In this document: in pieces, positions 26,505-35,666 of the stretch
How positions within the stretch are numbered: the first letter of the stretch is position 1
How the letters are laid out: every line of letters starts with the position of its first letter
Assembly (NCBI RefSeq): GCF_051781005.1
Contig: NZ_JBPWOA010000026.1
Coordinates: 310,001-374,000, forward strand
DNA: 64,000 bases
Origin: Anabaena sp051781005
GTDB lineage: Bacteria; Cyanobacteriota; Cyanobacteriia; Cyanobacteriales; Nostocaceae
Reading direction: 5' to 3'
The notes under the pieces: model-generated
Told to the model about the DNA's origin: nothing
Databases searched by the model: none
What the model saw: the letters and a program-made list of their open reading frames with translations, nothing else
Translations under genes and position numbers: made by a program

Positions 26505-27401
26505 ATGGCTCATTTAAACCAACGTCGTCCTGAAAATGTGAACGGCGATTTTTACGTTGATACTACTTGTATTGATTGTGATACCTGTCGCTGGATGGCT
26601 CCTCAAGTATTTTCTCGTATTGGTGAACAATCTGCGGTTTATCATCAACCAACAAACGAAACAGGAAGATTAGCTGCACTGCAAGCACTTCTATCTTGTC
26701 CTACCAGTTCGATTGGTACAGTAGAAACACCGAAAGATATTAAATCTGTGCAACAAAGTTTCCCAATTTTAATAGATGAAAACATTTACTATTGTGGCTA
26801 TCATTCAGAAAAATCTTTTGCTGCTACTACTTATTTAATTCTCATTCCAGAAAGTAATATTTTAGTAGGTTCTCCCAGATTTAACTCTCCTTTAGTCAAG
26901 CGTCTAGAAGAGTTGGGAGGAATTCGTTATCTGTACCTGACTCACAAAGATGATCTTGCAGATCATCAAAAATTCGCCGAGCATTTTCACGCTTCTCGCA
27001 TTTTGCATATTGATGATATTGATACAGGAACACGCGACATAGAAATACATATAACAGGTTCCAAACCATTGCAGTTAAATCCAGATTTGTTAATTATTCC
27101 TATTCCTGGTCACACTAAAGGACATACGGCTTTACTCTACAAAAATAAATTTCTCTTCACCGGTGATCATCTTGCTTGGTCAGAAGACTTGCACCAGTTA
27201 GCGGCGTTTCATGAATTCTGCTGGTATTCCTGGTCAGAACAAATTCAATCAATGCGTAAATTGGCTAATTACTCCTTTGAGTGGGTGCTACCCAGTCACG
27301 GACGACGCTTTCATACTGATGTTGAGACTATGCAACAGCAGATGCACAGGTGTATTGATTTTATGGAAACTTTTAACGCTAAAGCGCCAGTTACAAGCTA
27401 A
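26505..27401 (+). CDS. Ferredoxin-domain/metallo-beta-lactamase-fold fusion hydrolase
   Basis: The protein has 298 residues. The N-terminal 70 residues form a [4Fe-4S] ferredoxin-like unit: C22xxC25xxC28 and C65 followed by Pro. The rest is an MBL-fold domain with the metal motif LTHKDDLADH (H147, D150, D153, H154), IPGHTKGHT, a GDH near 222-224 and a final PSHGRRF. The HxDDxxDH form is a variant of HxHxDH that I associate with redox-linked MBL proteins in cyanobacteria. Substrate unknown. Electron transfer or redox sensing by the cluster is inferred. It stands alone on the plus strand, with a 227-bp upstream gap. Confidence 0.85.
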   Translation: MAHLNQRRPENVNGDFYVDTTCIDCDTCRWMAPQVFSRIGEQSAVYHQPTNETGRLAALQALLSCPTSSIGTVETPKDIKSVQQSFPILIDENIYYCGYHSEKSFAATTYLILIPESNILVGSPRFNSPLVKRLEELGGIRYLYLTHKDDLADHQKFAEHFHASRILHIDDIDTGTRDIEIHITGSKPLQLNPDLLIIPIPGHTKGHTALLYKNKFLFTGDHLAWSEDLHQLAAFHEFCWYSWSEQIQSMRKLANYSFEWVLPSHGRRFHTDVETMQQQMHRCIDFMETFNAKAPVTS

Positions 27402-27474
27402 TAGCTGATGTAACTCATCACTGATGACGAATCATAGAGGTAGAATAGAGAGATTGTGAAAATAAATATGGCAA

Positions 27475-29058
27475 ATGTTTTGGGCTGATAAAATCGCTGC
27501 TGATGCACAAGGCTACCAGGTAGTTAATGATTCCAAGACTCCTTCAGGTAGAGTACACGTAGGGTCTTTGCGGGGTGTGGTTATCCATGACGTTATTTAC
27601 CGTGCCTTGAAACACGCAGGTAAGCCCGTGAAATTCTTATACGGTGTGGATGATTATGACGCATTGGATACTGTTCCTAAATATTTAGATCAAGAAAAGT
27701 TTGCTCCTTATCTTGGTTTTCCGTTGTGTAATGTTCCATCTCCAGAAGATACAGCTAGTGATTACGCTAAGTATTTCATTGGCGAATTTTTTGAGGTTTT
27801 TGAGTATTTAGGAATTAAACCAGAGACTTATTTTTTACGGGATTTATATCGGACTGGAAAACTAAATTCCTATATCGACACTTTCTTGAAAAATGCTCAC
27901 CTCGTTAGAGAAGCATATAAAGAGGTAAGTAAAGCAGATCGTCCCAATAACTGGTATCCTTTTCAAGTTATTTGTGAAAATTGCGGCAAAATCGCCACAA
28001 CTGTAACTACAGATTACAACGGTTCAGAAGTTTTTTACACTTGTAATCCAAATGCAACCGACTATGTAAAAGGTTGTGGTCATTCGGGTTGGGTTTCTCC
28101 TTTTGATGGTAATGGTAAATTACCTTGGAAGGTTGAATGGGTTGCTAAGTGGGATGTATTGGGTGTAACTATCGAAATGGCAGGTAAAGACCACTCTCAA
28201 AAAGGTGGTTCTAGAGATGTTGCTAATTCTATAACTCGCAAAGTTTTACAAAAGCAACCTCCTTTCCATTCTCCCTATGAATTTATTCTTGTGAATGGCA
28301 CAAAAATGAGTTCTTCTAAAGGAGTGGGTTCGAGTGCAAAGGAAATTGCGGCTTTACTTCCTCCTGAATTATTGCGCTTTTTGATGTTGCGGACTCAGCC
28401 AAGATCAGTAATTAATTTTGCGCCAAATTATGAAACTGTGACTCGTTTATTCAGAGACTACGATACTTTAATAAACAAGTATTCTAATTCTCCTGAATTA
28501 ACTGAGGAATTAATGCCGTTATTTTACGCGCAATTAGGGGATGAAGTTAAAACTTTCCAACCTTTTGATTTTAGTACGCTGATTTCACTGTTGCAAGTTC
28601 CTCGTTTGAATATTCAAGAAGAGGTTAAACAACGTAGTCCACAGACTTTAACTGAGTATGATCAGCAAATTGTTAATCAAAGAATTGCTGCTGCACAATT
28701 GTGGTTACAAGACTATGCAGATGAGGAAGAAAAGTTAGTTCTCTATTTGGAACAAGTCCCAGAAAAAGCAAATGAATTGACTGAAGAACAAGTTGCTTAT
28801 TTGCAAAAATTGATAGAGAATTTGCAGAATATTTCTAATTGGGAAGCTGAGGAATTGCAAACTTTGATTTTCTCAACTACTAAGGAGTTACAGATTCAAC
28901 AAGCTAATGCTTTTAAGGCTTTGTATCTATCGTTTTTAAATAAAGAAAGGGGTCCAAAAGCCGGCGGTTTGTTGTCTTATTTAGAGAAGTCATTTGTGAT
29001 TTCAAGGTTGCAAGATGTTGTGGCTTTGAATGCAGATAAGGAAAAGGCGGAAGTTTAG
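27475..29058 (+). CDS. lysK: Lysine--tRNA ligase, class I (archaeal type)
   Basis: The protein has 527 residues. It has the class I aminoacyl-tRNA synthetase signature in its HIGH-like form GRVHVGSLRG (about 25-34), a zinc-type segment around 162-200 (CENCGKI, then TCNPN and GCGHSGW), and the KMSKS loop KMSSSK (277-282). Together with KDHSQKGGSRD these identify class I LysRS, which charges tRNA-Lys. Most bacteria, and cyanobacteria in general as far as I recall, use the unrelated class II enzyme. The alternative ATG at 27468 is out of frame. Confidence 0.9.
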   Translation: MFWADKIAADAQGYQVVNDSKTPSGRVHVGSLRGVVIHDVIYRALKHAGKPVKFLYGVDDYDALDTVPKYLDQEKFAPYLGFPLCNVPSPEDTASDYAKYFIGEFFEVFEYLGIKPETYFLRDLYRTGKLNSYIDTFLKNAHLVREAYKEVSKADRPNNWYPFQVICENCGKIATTVTTDYNGSEVFYTCNPNATDYVKGCGHSGWVSPFDGNGKLPWKVEWVAKWDVLGVTIEMAGKDHSQKGGSRDVANSITRKVLQKQPPFHSPYEFILVNGTKMSSSKGVGSSAKEIAALLPPELLRFLMLRTQPRSVINFAPNYETVTRLFRDYDTLINKYSNSPELTEELMPLFYAQLGDEVKTFQPFDFSTLISLLQVPRLNIQEEVKQRSPQTLTEYDQQIVNQRIAAAQLWLQDYADEEEKLVLYLEQVPEKANELTEEQVAYLQKLIENLQNISNWEAEELQTLIFSTTKELQIQQANAFKALYLSFLNKERGPKAGGLLSYLEKSFVISRLQDVVALNADKEKAEV

Positions 29059-29079
29059 GTAATTCCCAGATCAAACAAC

Positions 29080-29163
29080 TTGTAGGGTGTGTTAGGTGGA
29101 ACACCGTAACGCACCGTTATATACAAAGATGGTGCGTTAGCGACAGCGTAACGCACCCTACAA
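29080..29163. repeat. MITE-like element with TTGTAGGGTG/CACCCTACAA ends
   Basis: Perfect 10-bp inverted ends TTGTAGGGTG and CACCCTACAA enclose nested inverted copies of GGTGCGTTA and TAACGCACC. The 84-bp unit lies between the convergent lysyl-tRNA synthetase and HEPN-like genes and may fold as a bidirectional hairpin. Confidence 0.75.
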
Positions 29164-29180
29164 CTTTCTAACTAAATACT

Positions 29181-30563
29181 CTACTGTAATGATGAGCGAT
29201 AATCAATTAATTGCTTAAGTTTGTCAATAGCAGAAATATCATTAAATTCTTCCTCATCTAATTTTTGTCTAAAATTTATCCAGTATGGCTGAATAGAACC
29301 ATTCTGATTGACAGAATCTTGGAACAAAGAAGCAATAATCTCTGGACAATCAGTTGCGTCGTAAATTTGATCATTAGTACAAAATCCATCTAGTAAATAT
29401 TTCCACTGCTCTGGTTTTAACCAAGAAGCTATTGTACTTAATTTCCGAGCATTAGCTTCAGCATTCCGATAATTTTTAGATTCGATAAAATTGTCTATGT
29501 AAAGTTGTATAGATTTTGATATCTGCTCTTTTAACGCAGGTTCTACTAATTCAGTTAAAGCAGAAATATCTTGTATCTCAAATAGTTTCTCTAGAGAAAT
29601 ACCTCTAAGTTTCTTCCTTACAGCATCTTTCAAAAAGTCTATATGAGCAGCATCTACTAAGATATCAAGATTATTAGATCTTATAGATGTATCAAAATTT
29701 TCTATGAAAGTATTTGCTTTTAACTTACAGGGTTCACTTAAACTTTCCCAAACTGTTATTTTTGCAAGATAAATTATTACTTTAGACCAATTTCCATCCG
29801 TAACTTTATCAAGAATAATATTTGATAATTTTTCATTTAAAACTTGGTTGGTTTCTCGATAATACATCATAGATACAGCTTGAAGAGCAGAAAACTGACG
29901 GCTTATTTCATTTTCTGAATAATCCTTAGTTAATAAACTGACAGTCAATCCAGTAACAATATCTTTAATTAAAGCAAATCGTGCGTGAGCAAGTGGTCCT
30001 TTCTTAAAGTATTCAACTGCACGTTCTGGATCGGGAGGAAAATGCTCTGATTTTATGTCTAGAAAAATTCTTTCTTTCGCTGCTCTTCCTTGAACAGGAG
30101 GATATTGTAAAAATTGCATTACCGCACTTCTCAAGTGATAACGTGCTAGTTCTGCTGTAGCCTCAAAAGGTTCTTCTAAAGATGTCATAGAAGGGTGAGC
30201 GCATCGACTTCTATCTTCAAATAGCCTGATAATATCTTTTTGTTCTACGGGTGATATTAATTCAAACTTTCCAAGAGCTTCTTTTGGAATATTTGATTCA
30301 AACTCCCACAGTCCTTTAAAGTCTGAATTTAAACTCTTCTTTTCAAAATCTTTTAATATCTCAGTCGCTTGACCGTCTCCTAACTGTTCTAATTGTCTCA
30401 ATTTGTGGAGAAAATCGAATACAACTGCATTCCATGTTGAAACTATACAAGAGCGATATGCTCCTGCACGATAGCAAGCGACAGCTTCTTGAATAAATTT
30501 TTTTGTTGACTTATCTCGACAAAGAACTATTAATTCATCTAGGTCAATAAAATTTCCGTGCAT
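29181..30563 (-). CDS. Uncharacterised protein with HEPN-like N-terminal domain
   Basis: The protein has 460 residues and I do not recognise the family. The N-terminal 150 residues are helical, with AVACYRAGAYRSCIVSTWNA (27-46) and the motif R118SRCAH123 followed by P, an Rx4H arrangement typical of HEPN domains, many of which are RNases. The remaining 300 residues are helical, with no signal peptide or membrane segment. HEPN proteins often act in defence or in toxin-antitoxin pairs, but there is no partner beside it. The assignment is by motif and helix pattern only. Confidence 0.6.
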   Translation of the reverse strand: MHGNFIDLDELIVLCRDKSTKKFIQEAVACYRAGAYRSCIVSTWNAVVFDFLHKLRQLEQLGDGQATEILKDFEKKSLNSDFKGLWEFESNIPKEALGKFELISPVEQKDIIRLFEDRSRCAHPSMTSLEEPFEATAELARYHLRSAVMQFLQYPPVQGRAAKERIFLDIKSEHFPPDPERAVEYFKKGPLAHARFALIKDIVTGLTVSLLTKDYSENEISRQFSALQAVSMMYYRETNQVLNEKLSNIILDKVTDGNWSKVIIYLAKITVWESLSEPCKLKANTFIENFDTSIRSNNLDILVDAAHIDFLKDAVRKKLRGISLEKLFEIQDISALTELVEPALKEQISKSIQLYIDNFIESKNYRNAEANARKLSTIASWLKPEQWKYLLDGFCTNDQIYDATDCPEIIASLFQDSVNQNGSIQPYWINFRQKLDEEEFNDISAIDKLKQLIDYRSSLQ

Positions 30564-30636
30564 AAAATGCTAATAACATTATTTTAACTGTGTTGATTTT
30601 ATCACACTGCTAAATAAGGTTATGGCGTATATATGC

Positions 30637-31746
30637 TTAAATCAAAACTAAATTATCCCGGTGAATCACAGTTTCCGCACCCCCATAACCCAAAATCCCC
30701 GCAATATCCCGTGAATGACAACCACGAATTTTTTGCAAATCTTCGCTGTTATAGTTAACTAATCCTCTGGCAATTTCGTTACCACTGCGATCGCACAACT
30801 GCACTGCTTCCTGATTCTCAAACTTCCCTTCTACAGCCTTAATTCCCGCCGCTAACAAAGATTTTCCCGCTTGTAAAATGGCATTTATTGCCCCATCATC
30901 TAAATATAATTTACCCGTAGGAACCAAACCATAAGCTATCCAGCGTTTCCTCGCTGAAGTTGGTTCTGGTTGGGGTTCAAAATGCGTTCCTATAGCTTCC
31001 CCTTGAATAATTTTTTCAATATTGCGCGGAAAACGTCCTTGAGTAATTACAGTTCTCACACCAGCTGCGATCGCAATTCTCGCAGCCGAAATCTTTGTCA
31101 CCATCCCCCCAGTACCCCACTGTGAACCCTGTCCCCCCGTTTGGATTTGTAATTCTGCCAATTCTTTCATATTACTAATTAAAGAAATAGGACGGGCATC
31201 TGGTACAGTACGAGGATCTGCTGAATACAATCTATCCACATCTGTCAGCAAAAATAACCAATCTGCTTCGACTAAACTAGCAACTAAAGCGGAAAGGGTG
31301 TCGTTATCACCAAATTTTAATTCCTCTACCGCTACTGTATCATTTTCATTCACCACTGGAATTACACCCAGACCTAATAATTCCTGAAAAGTATTATAGG
31401 CATTGAGATAACGACTACGCTGTACTAAATCCGCCCTAGTTAATAATACTTGTGCTATAGGTTGTTCTAAAGTACTAAATAAATCATCATAAATACGCAT
31501 GAGCCGACCTTGGCCAACGGCTGCTACAGCTTGTTTGAGAGCGATCGCTTTCGGACGTTCTGTTAAACCCAGACGCGCACAACCCACACCCACAGCACCA
31601 GAGGAAACCAAAATCACGCGATGCCCTTGATGCCTCAAATAGCACAGAGTTTCCGTCAAAGTAGCAATGGTGGAAAGGGCGAGTTGTCCTGTTTCTGGTT
31701 GAGTAAGGCTAGAAGTACCGATTTTAACAACTATTGTTTTAGTCAT
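30637..31746 (-). CDS. proB: Glutamate 5-kinase
   Basis: The protein has 369 residues, the usual length of the kinase-plus-PUA form. The amino-acid kinase domain begins TIVVKIGTSSLTQPE, with VILVSSGAVGVG, PVVNENDTVAVEE, FGDNDTLSALVA and GTGGMVTKISAA, all classic ProB motifs. The C-terminal PUA domain runs from about 275 with DDGAINAIL and the sensor-like tail GLVNYNSEDL. It catalyses ATP-dependent phosphorylation of glutamate, the first step of proline synthesis. Stand-alone on the minus strand. Confidence 0.96.
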   Translation of the reverse strand: MTKTIVVKIGTSSLTQPETGQLALSTIATLTETLCYLRHQGHRVILVSSGAVGVGCARLGLTERPKAIALKQAVAAVGQGRLMRIYDDLFSTLEQPIAQVLLTRADLVQRSRYLNAYNTFQELLGLGVIPVVNENDTVAVEELKFGDNDTLSALVASLVEADWLFLLTDVDRLYSADPRTVPDARPISLISNMKELAELQIQTGGQGSQWGTGGMVTKISAARIAIAAGVRTVITQGRFPRNIEKIIQGEAIGTHFEPQPEPTSARKRWIAYGLVPTGKLYLDDGAINAILQAGKSLLAAGIKAVEGKFENQEAVQLCDRSGNEIARGLVNYNSEDLQKIRGCHSRDIAGILGYGGAETVIHRDNLVLI

Positions 31747-31831
31747 GGGGCATAGGACATGGGGGATGGGGCAAGAGGTTATTTTCCTCCTACACCCTTT
31801 ACTCAGTACTCGGTACTCAGTACTAAAAATT

Positions 31832-31872
31832 GTACAGCGCCAATCCCTCTATAGTGAAGGCTGACGCTGTAC
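31832..31872. repeat. Inverted repeat GTACAGCG/CGCTGTAC upstream of proB
   Basis: Perfect 8-bp arms, extending to 11 with one mismatch, enclose a 25-base loop. Just beside it at about 31800-31824 is a short direct repeat of ACTCAGTACT. Both lie in the proB-yqeG gap of 260 bp. Function unknown. Confidence 0.55.
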
Positions 31873-32006
31873 GGGTTTATATTTATCTGTTATCTGCTAG
31901 GGTCTTTGTTAGCTGACCCTGATATTATCAATATATATATTCTCTGATTTTCAGGAAACCTTAAGATTTCTTAAGAATTTCTTTAGATTTAGTTTCCTGA
32001 TGATTG

Positions 32007-32546
32007 TTAATCTTTGTGAACCTTTTCTTGCTTGGGAATAATAGATGCGCCTAATATCTCCGATATCCAGACTTCAAAGTTACGGATGGGATGAGAACGG
32101 AGGGCGGCATCAGCATGGACAATCGGTTCGACTAAAATAGTAAACATACCCAGACGATTACCTGCGATCACATCAGTAAACAAGCGATCGCCTACCATAC
32201 CCACTTGATTGACAGGTAAATTCATTCCTTGAAGTGCAGCTCGAATTTTGCGTCGTGAAGGTTTAGCAGCACCCAGGTAATAAGGTAAGTTAAGGGAACG
32301 GGCAATACTCCCAATTCGGGATTCACTCAGGTTATTGCTGACTAAACACAGTGCAGCACAAGCGCGGATTTCTTCTACCCAATCTCGCAGTTCCGAGGAA
32401 GCCTCCTTAACTGTAATTGGTACTAAAGTTTCATCCACATCCAAAACCAGCCCTTTTAGCCCATATTGTTGGATAATACCTGGAGTCAAGTTCAATACTG
32501 AACCCTCTAAAATCAAGTCAGGCTGTAAGACATTGTTCCAAGTCAT
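32007..32546 (-). CDS. yqeG: YqeG family HAD phosphatase (subfamily IIIA)
   Basis: The protein has 179 residues. HAD motif I is DVDETLVP (about 36-43), motif II is in CLVSNN (about 67-72), the Lys is in AKPSRRKI, and motif III lies in VGDRLFTDVIAGNRLGM. YqeG proteins are phosphatases of the phosphatidylglycerophosphate-phosphatase (Gep4/PTPMT1-like) group. In plants and cyanobacteria relatives are linked to phosphatidylglycerol synthesis. The molecular role here is inferred from the family. There is no operon partner. Confidence 0.88.
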   Translation of the reverse strand: MTWNNVLQPDLILEGSVLNLTPGIIQQYGLKGLVLDVDETLVPITVKEASSELRDWVEEIRACAALCLVSNNLSESRIGSIARSLNLPYYLGAAKPSRRKIRAALQGMNLPVNQVGMVGDRLFTDVIAGNRLGMFTILVEPIVHADAALRSHPIRNFEVWISEILGASIIPKQEKVHKD

Positions 32547-32597
32547 AATAATTTTAGATTTTGGATTTTGGATTTTGAATTGGAAATACTTACCCTA

Positions 32598-32748
32598 AGA
32601 GGATGTTTGAAAAGGGGTTGCTGATGTATTAAAAACCTTAGATCCTCCTAAATACTCCTTTTTAAGGGGATTAGGGGGGAATGGCTTCGCCACGCAAGCT
32701 ATCAGCCAGTGTCTAAAATCACTACTCAAAACTTTTCAAACACCCTCT
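32598..32748. repeat. MITE-like element, family C
   Basis: The ends AGAGGATGTTTGAAAAG and CTTTTCAAACACCCTCT match inversely in 16 of 17 positions. The interior contains TTAGATCCTCCTAAAT, shared with 2431-2606, and TTAGGGGGGAATGGCTTCG, which recurs at about 48138-48165 beside the methyltransferase gene. It fills about half of the 358-bp gap. Nothing else is seen there. Confidence 0.75.
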
Positions 32749-32904
32749 AATAAATGCGACATCTTAACGAATAAAATTCCACTACTAATCAAGCCAATTC
32801 ACATAACGTGAGCAGTCAGATTAGCAATGGAAAAATTAAAAATTGAAACTTCCTTAATTAAAGATTGCTCTTTTTAATTCTGAGGGTTTAAATTTCAACT
32901 CTGA

Positions 32905-33501
32905 TTATTCAACCTCATTAAATAGATGTTCTTCTAACAGCGGTTGAACTTTGCGAAACTCTTCAGGAGAGAGCAATTCAGGCTTGCCAGTATTAGTGAT
33001 CCGGGCAAAAAATAACAGCGGATCAAGAGGAGTATAAATCGCATACTCCTGGTTTTCATGATAGAAGCTGGCGAGTAACTGAAGTTGTTCTGGTTCTAAA
33101 TCAGCCTCATCATCTTCGATTTCTAAAGTGAAGAGTTCTGATTCTTCTACCGGAGGTAACTCACCTGCCACTGTCAAAGCATAGGCAGTGTTTTTAATGA
33201 TCAGGTTTTGCTCAGAGAGGACAGCTTGGGCGGTGCTAAAAATTTTGTCAATTGTGGCATCATCTTCCACCAAAATAGCTTCTTCCTCTTCACCCTCATC
33301 TTGCCAAGCAAAGATTTCGATAGGTGAATCTACTGGTAGAAGTAAAACATATTCTTGTTCATCTACCGAGAGCGAATGCTCAATATAACATTCGAGCGAT
33401 CGCTCTTTGTCATCTGTCAAAGTGATAGAACCAGAATTAGCGTGATCATTTTCTTCAGAAAATTCAGAGGAATACATAGTCACATTATGTAAATTTATCA
33501 A
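32905..33501 (-). CDS. DUF3727 domain protein
   Basis: The protein has 198 residues and is very acidic. It is a repeat of a two-part unit: ITLTDDKERSLECYIEH with EYVLLLPVDSPIEIFAW, and later LLASFYHENQEYAIYTPLDPLLFFAR. This is the DUF1292/DUF3727-type pattern found in cyanobacteria and chloroplasts. The function is not known to me. It could start at M9 (MYSSEFS) rather than M1. It precedes ruvX on the same strand with a gap of about 107 bp, a neighbourhood I recall as common in cyanobacteria. Confidence 0.85.
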   Translation of the reverse strand: MINLHNVTMYSSEFSEENDHANSGSITLTDDKERSLECYIEHSLSVDEQEYVLLLPVDSPIEIFAWQDEGEEEEAILVEDDATIDKIFSTAQAVLSEQNLIIKNTAYALTVAGELPPVEESELFTLEIEDDEADLEPEQLQLLASFYHENQEYAIYTPLDPLLFFARITNTGKPELLSPEEFRKVQPLLEEHLFNEVE

Positions 33502-33608
33502 TATCCCTAACTATGGCATTTATTGAACTGTGATATGGCAGTCAATGTCAACCAAAAATCTGGATATGCAGCTGAGTAATAGTTTTCAGAATACCATGTT
33601 AAAAGGTA

Positions 33609-34085
33609 TCAATCCTCAACAAATGCTACTGATCTGTTGGTCGTACTACGTCTAGCATCTAACCATTGTTGCAAAATCAAAGCAGCAGCCTTGCGATCAA
33701 TCAGTCCCTTATTCCGTGACGGAGAACGATTTTCAGCAATAATCAGTTGTTCTGCTTGATAAGAAGTTAATCGCTCATCCATATATTCCATAGGCAATTG
33801 CAGAGAGTCAGCCAGTCTTTTAGCAAATTTCTGCACATGACGAGCCTGAAAACCTAAAGAGCCATCCATTGAATATGGTAGCCCAATAACTAAAAGTTGC
33901 ACTTGGCGCTCATTAACTATTTGTTGTATTTGCTCAACATCCTCTTTAAAGGATCTGCGCTCAATCGTCATAATACCTGTAGCAATCAAACCAGTACCAT
34001 CACACCCTGCTAGACCAATGCGTTTGCTACCGACATCTAATCCCAAGGCTGATATAAAAGACTTTGATTGCTGCTGAGGTATCAC
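33609..34085 (-). CDS. ruvX: Putative Holliday junction resolvase RuvX/YqgF
   Basis: With a GTG start at 34085 the protein has 158 residues, normal for the family. It begins MIPQQQSKSFISALGLDVGS and has the RNase H-like core LDVGSKRIGLAGCD, VIGLPYSMDGSLGFQARHV, YMDERLTSYQAE and a C-terminal DRKAAALILQQWLD. A longer frame to 34238 would overlap the upstream gene by 150 bases and adds unrelated residues. The chosen start lies one base after that gene's stop, with GGAG about ten bases upstream. Likely roles are 16S rRNA processing or junction resolution. Confidence 0.92.
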   Translation of the reverse strand: MIPQQQSKSFISALGLDVGSKRIGLAGCDGTGLIATGIMTIERRSFKEDVEQIQQIVNERQVQLLVIGLPYSMDGSLGFQARHVQKFAKRLADSLQLPMEYMDERLTSYQAEQLIIAENRSPSRNKGLIDRKAAALILQQWLDARRSTTNRSVAFVED

Positions 34086-34086
34086 G

Positions 34087-35319
34087 CTAATTGTTCTCCT
34101 GTACTGGGTCAGTTTGTTCAGATTGGCTAGATGCGTCCATATTAAAGTTATGGCTGCCAAAAGGAACAATTTCTGACTTGACTGGTATTGGTCTATCTGA
34201 CTTGGGCTGCTGTTGTTTGGGAACCCATGACATCCCACCTGGTATCGGCTTACGTGCTGGTTGTAGTCCTTGGAGTACTTCCGGCCACTGAATTCCTTCC
34301 AAAGATACCAATTTTGATTCCCGGATTTTATGCCAAACCGAGCGCGACATAATCAGCGTATGTTCTATCCGCTTGGCCCCGATTCTCTCTAAATATTCTT
34401 CACGTTCTGGTTGATAATCGGAAGAAGCCAGTTGCAAACTTTGTTGGGGAAAATCTTGAGCAATACGGGCTAGTTGAGACAACATTTCTGGATACAACCA
34501 AGTATAAGCTGGGTGAACCGTCAAAGTTGCTACATGAGGATTTTCGCCCTTACGGTCAAGTTGCACTTGAAAATGACCAATTGCGGCTTTGCGTTGGGGT
34601 TCAAAAACATAGCCACTAACCACCTCAGTTTTAGTCATCCACTGTTTGACAGCATCAGAAAGAACGCCAAATAAACTGGTTTTAAAGTCATGGGTGTGTC
34701 GATCAAACACCTGACGAACCAAAGGCGGCATTGATGCTGTATCTAATTGATATAGCAATGGAGCATCAGCATTACTTACTGGTAAAAGATTAGGTAAGTC
34801 TGGTTCTGCTAGTGCTAATTCAACCAACAATTCTGGGCTAATTTCCCAGTATGTCATTTCTGCTAACCGCTGAAATCCATTTTGCCGATACAGCGCTAAT
34901 GCTTCAATATCATTAATATTAACTTCTAGTAGCCAGGTGCGAGCTTCTAAAATTGATTCAAAGCAATGGCGCAGAAGTTGAGAGCCTACACCTTGCTTGT
35001 CAGCAGTCTGGTCTAACATCACCCTATCAATTCGCCAAGTGCTGCGGGTGCGGTTAAATGGTGACACTTGAATCATCCCCAAAAGCATCCGCCCTTGTTC
35101 TGCTACGTAACCACAGAAGCGATATTGTAATGGATTAGGGAACCAACTCAAAAACTTGAGTAACCCAAACCAATGGCGCAGCCATTCCATCGTGCAAGAA
35201 GCTCTCTTAGGAGAGAGGGCTGCGAATGAATCTTGAGTTAGGCGTTCAATACCGTCCAGATCTCGGTATTGAACTGGTCGAATTATAACGCTGAGGTTTC
35301 GAGGAAGTAGTGAATTCAT
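34087..35319 (-). CDS. GNAT family N-acetyltransferase
   Basis: The protein has 410 residues. The N-terminal GNAT domain (about 10-160) shows IIRPVQYRDLDGIERLTQDS and RVMLDQTADKQGVGSQLLRH, the acetyl-CoA loop in its Q-x-x-G-V-G form, and ALYRQNGFQRLAEMTYWE. The second half (about 190-330) resembles a second, degenerate acetyltransferase-like unit. A 60-residue polar tail ends the protein. The acceptor is unknown. It is immediately upstream of ruvX (one base apart) and probably co-transcribed. Confidence 0.85.
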   Translation of the reverse strand: MNSLLPRNLSVIIRPVQYRDLDGIERLTQDSFAALSPKRASCTMEWLRHWFGLLKFLSWFPNPLQYRFCGYVAEQGRMLLGMIQVSPFNRTRSTWRIDRVMLDQTADKQGVGSQLLRHCFESILEARTWLLEVNINDIEALALYRQNGFQRLAEMTYWEISPELLVELALAEPDLPNLLPVSNADAPLLYQLDTASMPPLVRQVFDRHTHDFKTSLFGVLSDAVKQWMTKTEVVSGYVFEPQRKAAIGHFQVQLDRKGENPHVATLTVHPAYTWLYPEMLSQLARIAQDFPQQSLQLASSDYQPEREEYLERIGAKRIEHTLIMSRSVWHKIRESKLVSLEGIQWPEVLQGLQPARKPIPGGMSWVPKQQQPKSDRPIPVKSEIVPFGSHNFNMDASSQSEQTDPVQENN

Positions 35320-35666
35320 TTTGATTCAAGCCGCCATTTAGCCTTTACTAATTGCGATTGGTGAGTTACTGCTGCAATCATCTTAACGGCTTTCTGCTCC
35401 TAGCTATTGCTCCAAAAGAGTGATTTTTGTAACTTAATACCAAAAAAGCATAAAAAGCAGAGATTGTGAGTACACCATTGGTGTAGAGACAACAATATCT
35501 GCTTCTATTTTATGGGAATTCCGGTTGAATTTCCGTGTAATAGACACAGGAGTGAGAAATAATCATGTCTTGCTGGAAACCATTTGTAGGGAAAATACCC
35601 TTCGGAAATGGCTACACGAATTGTCCCTAATGCTTTTCCACTCCTAATGTCTAATGGCTACTGCTT
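35320..35666. other. Intergenic region without recognised features
   Basis: This lies upstream of the GNAT gene and downstream of the small 68-residue gene. A 21-codon frame beginning ATGTCTTGCTGGAAACC lies after AGGAG at about 35550 but the spacing is too long and nothing supports it. There is no clear repeat or RNA gene. Confidence 0.4.

Noticed and set aside
33609..34238. A longer form of RuvX starting at 34238
   Set aside because: It would overlap the GNAT gene by 150 bases and adds non-conserved residues. GTG at 34085 gives the normal family length.
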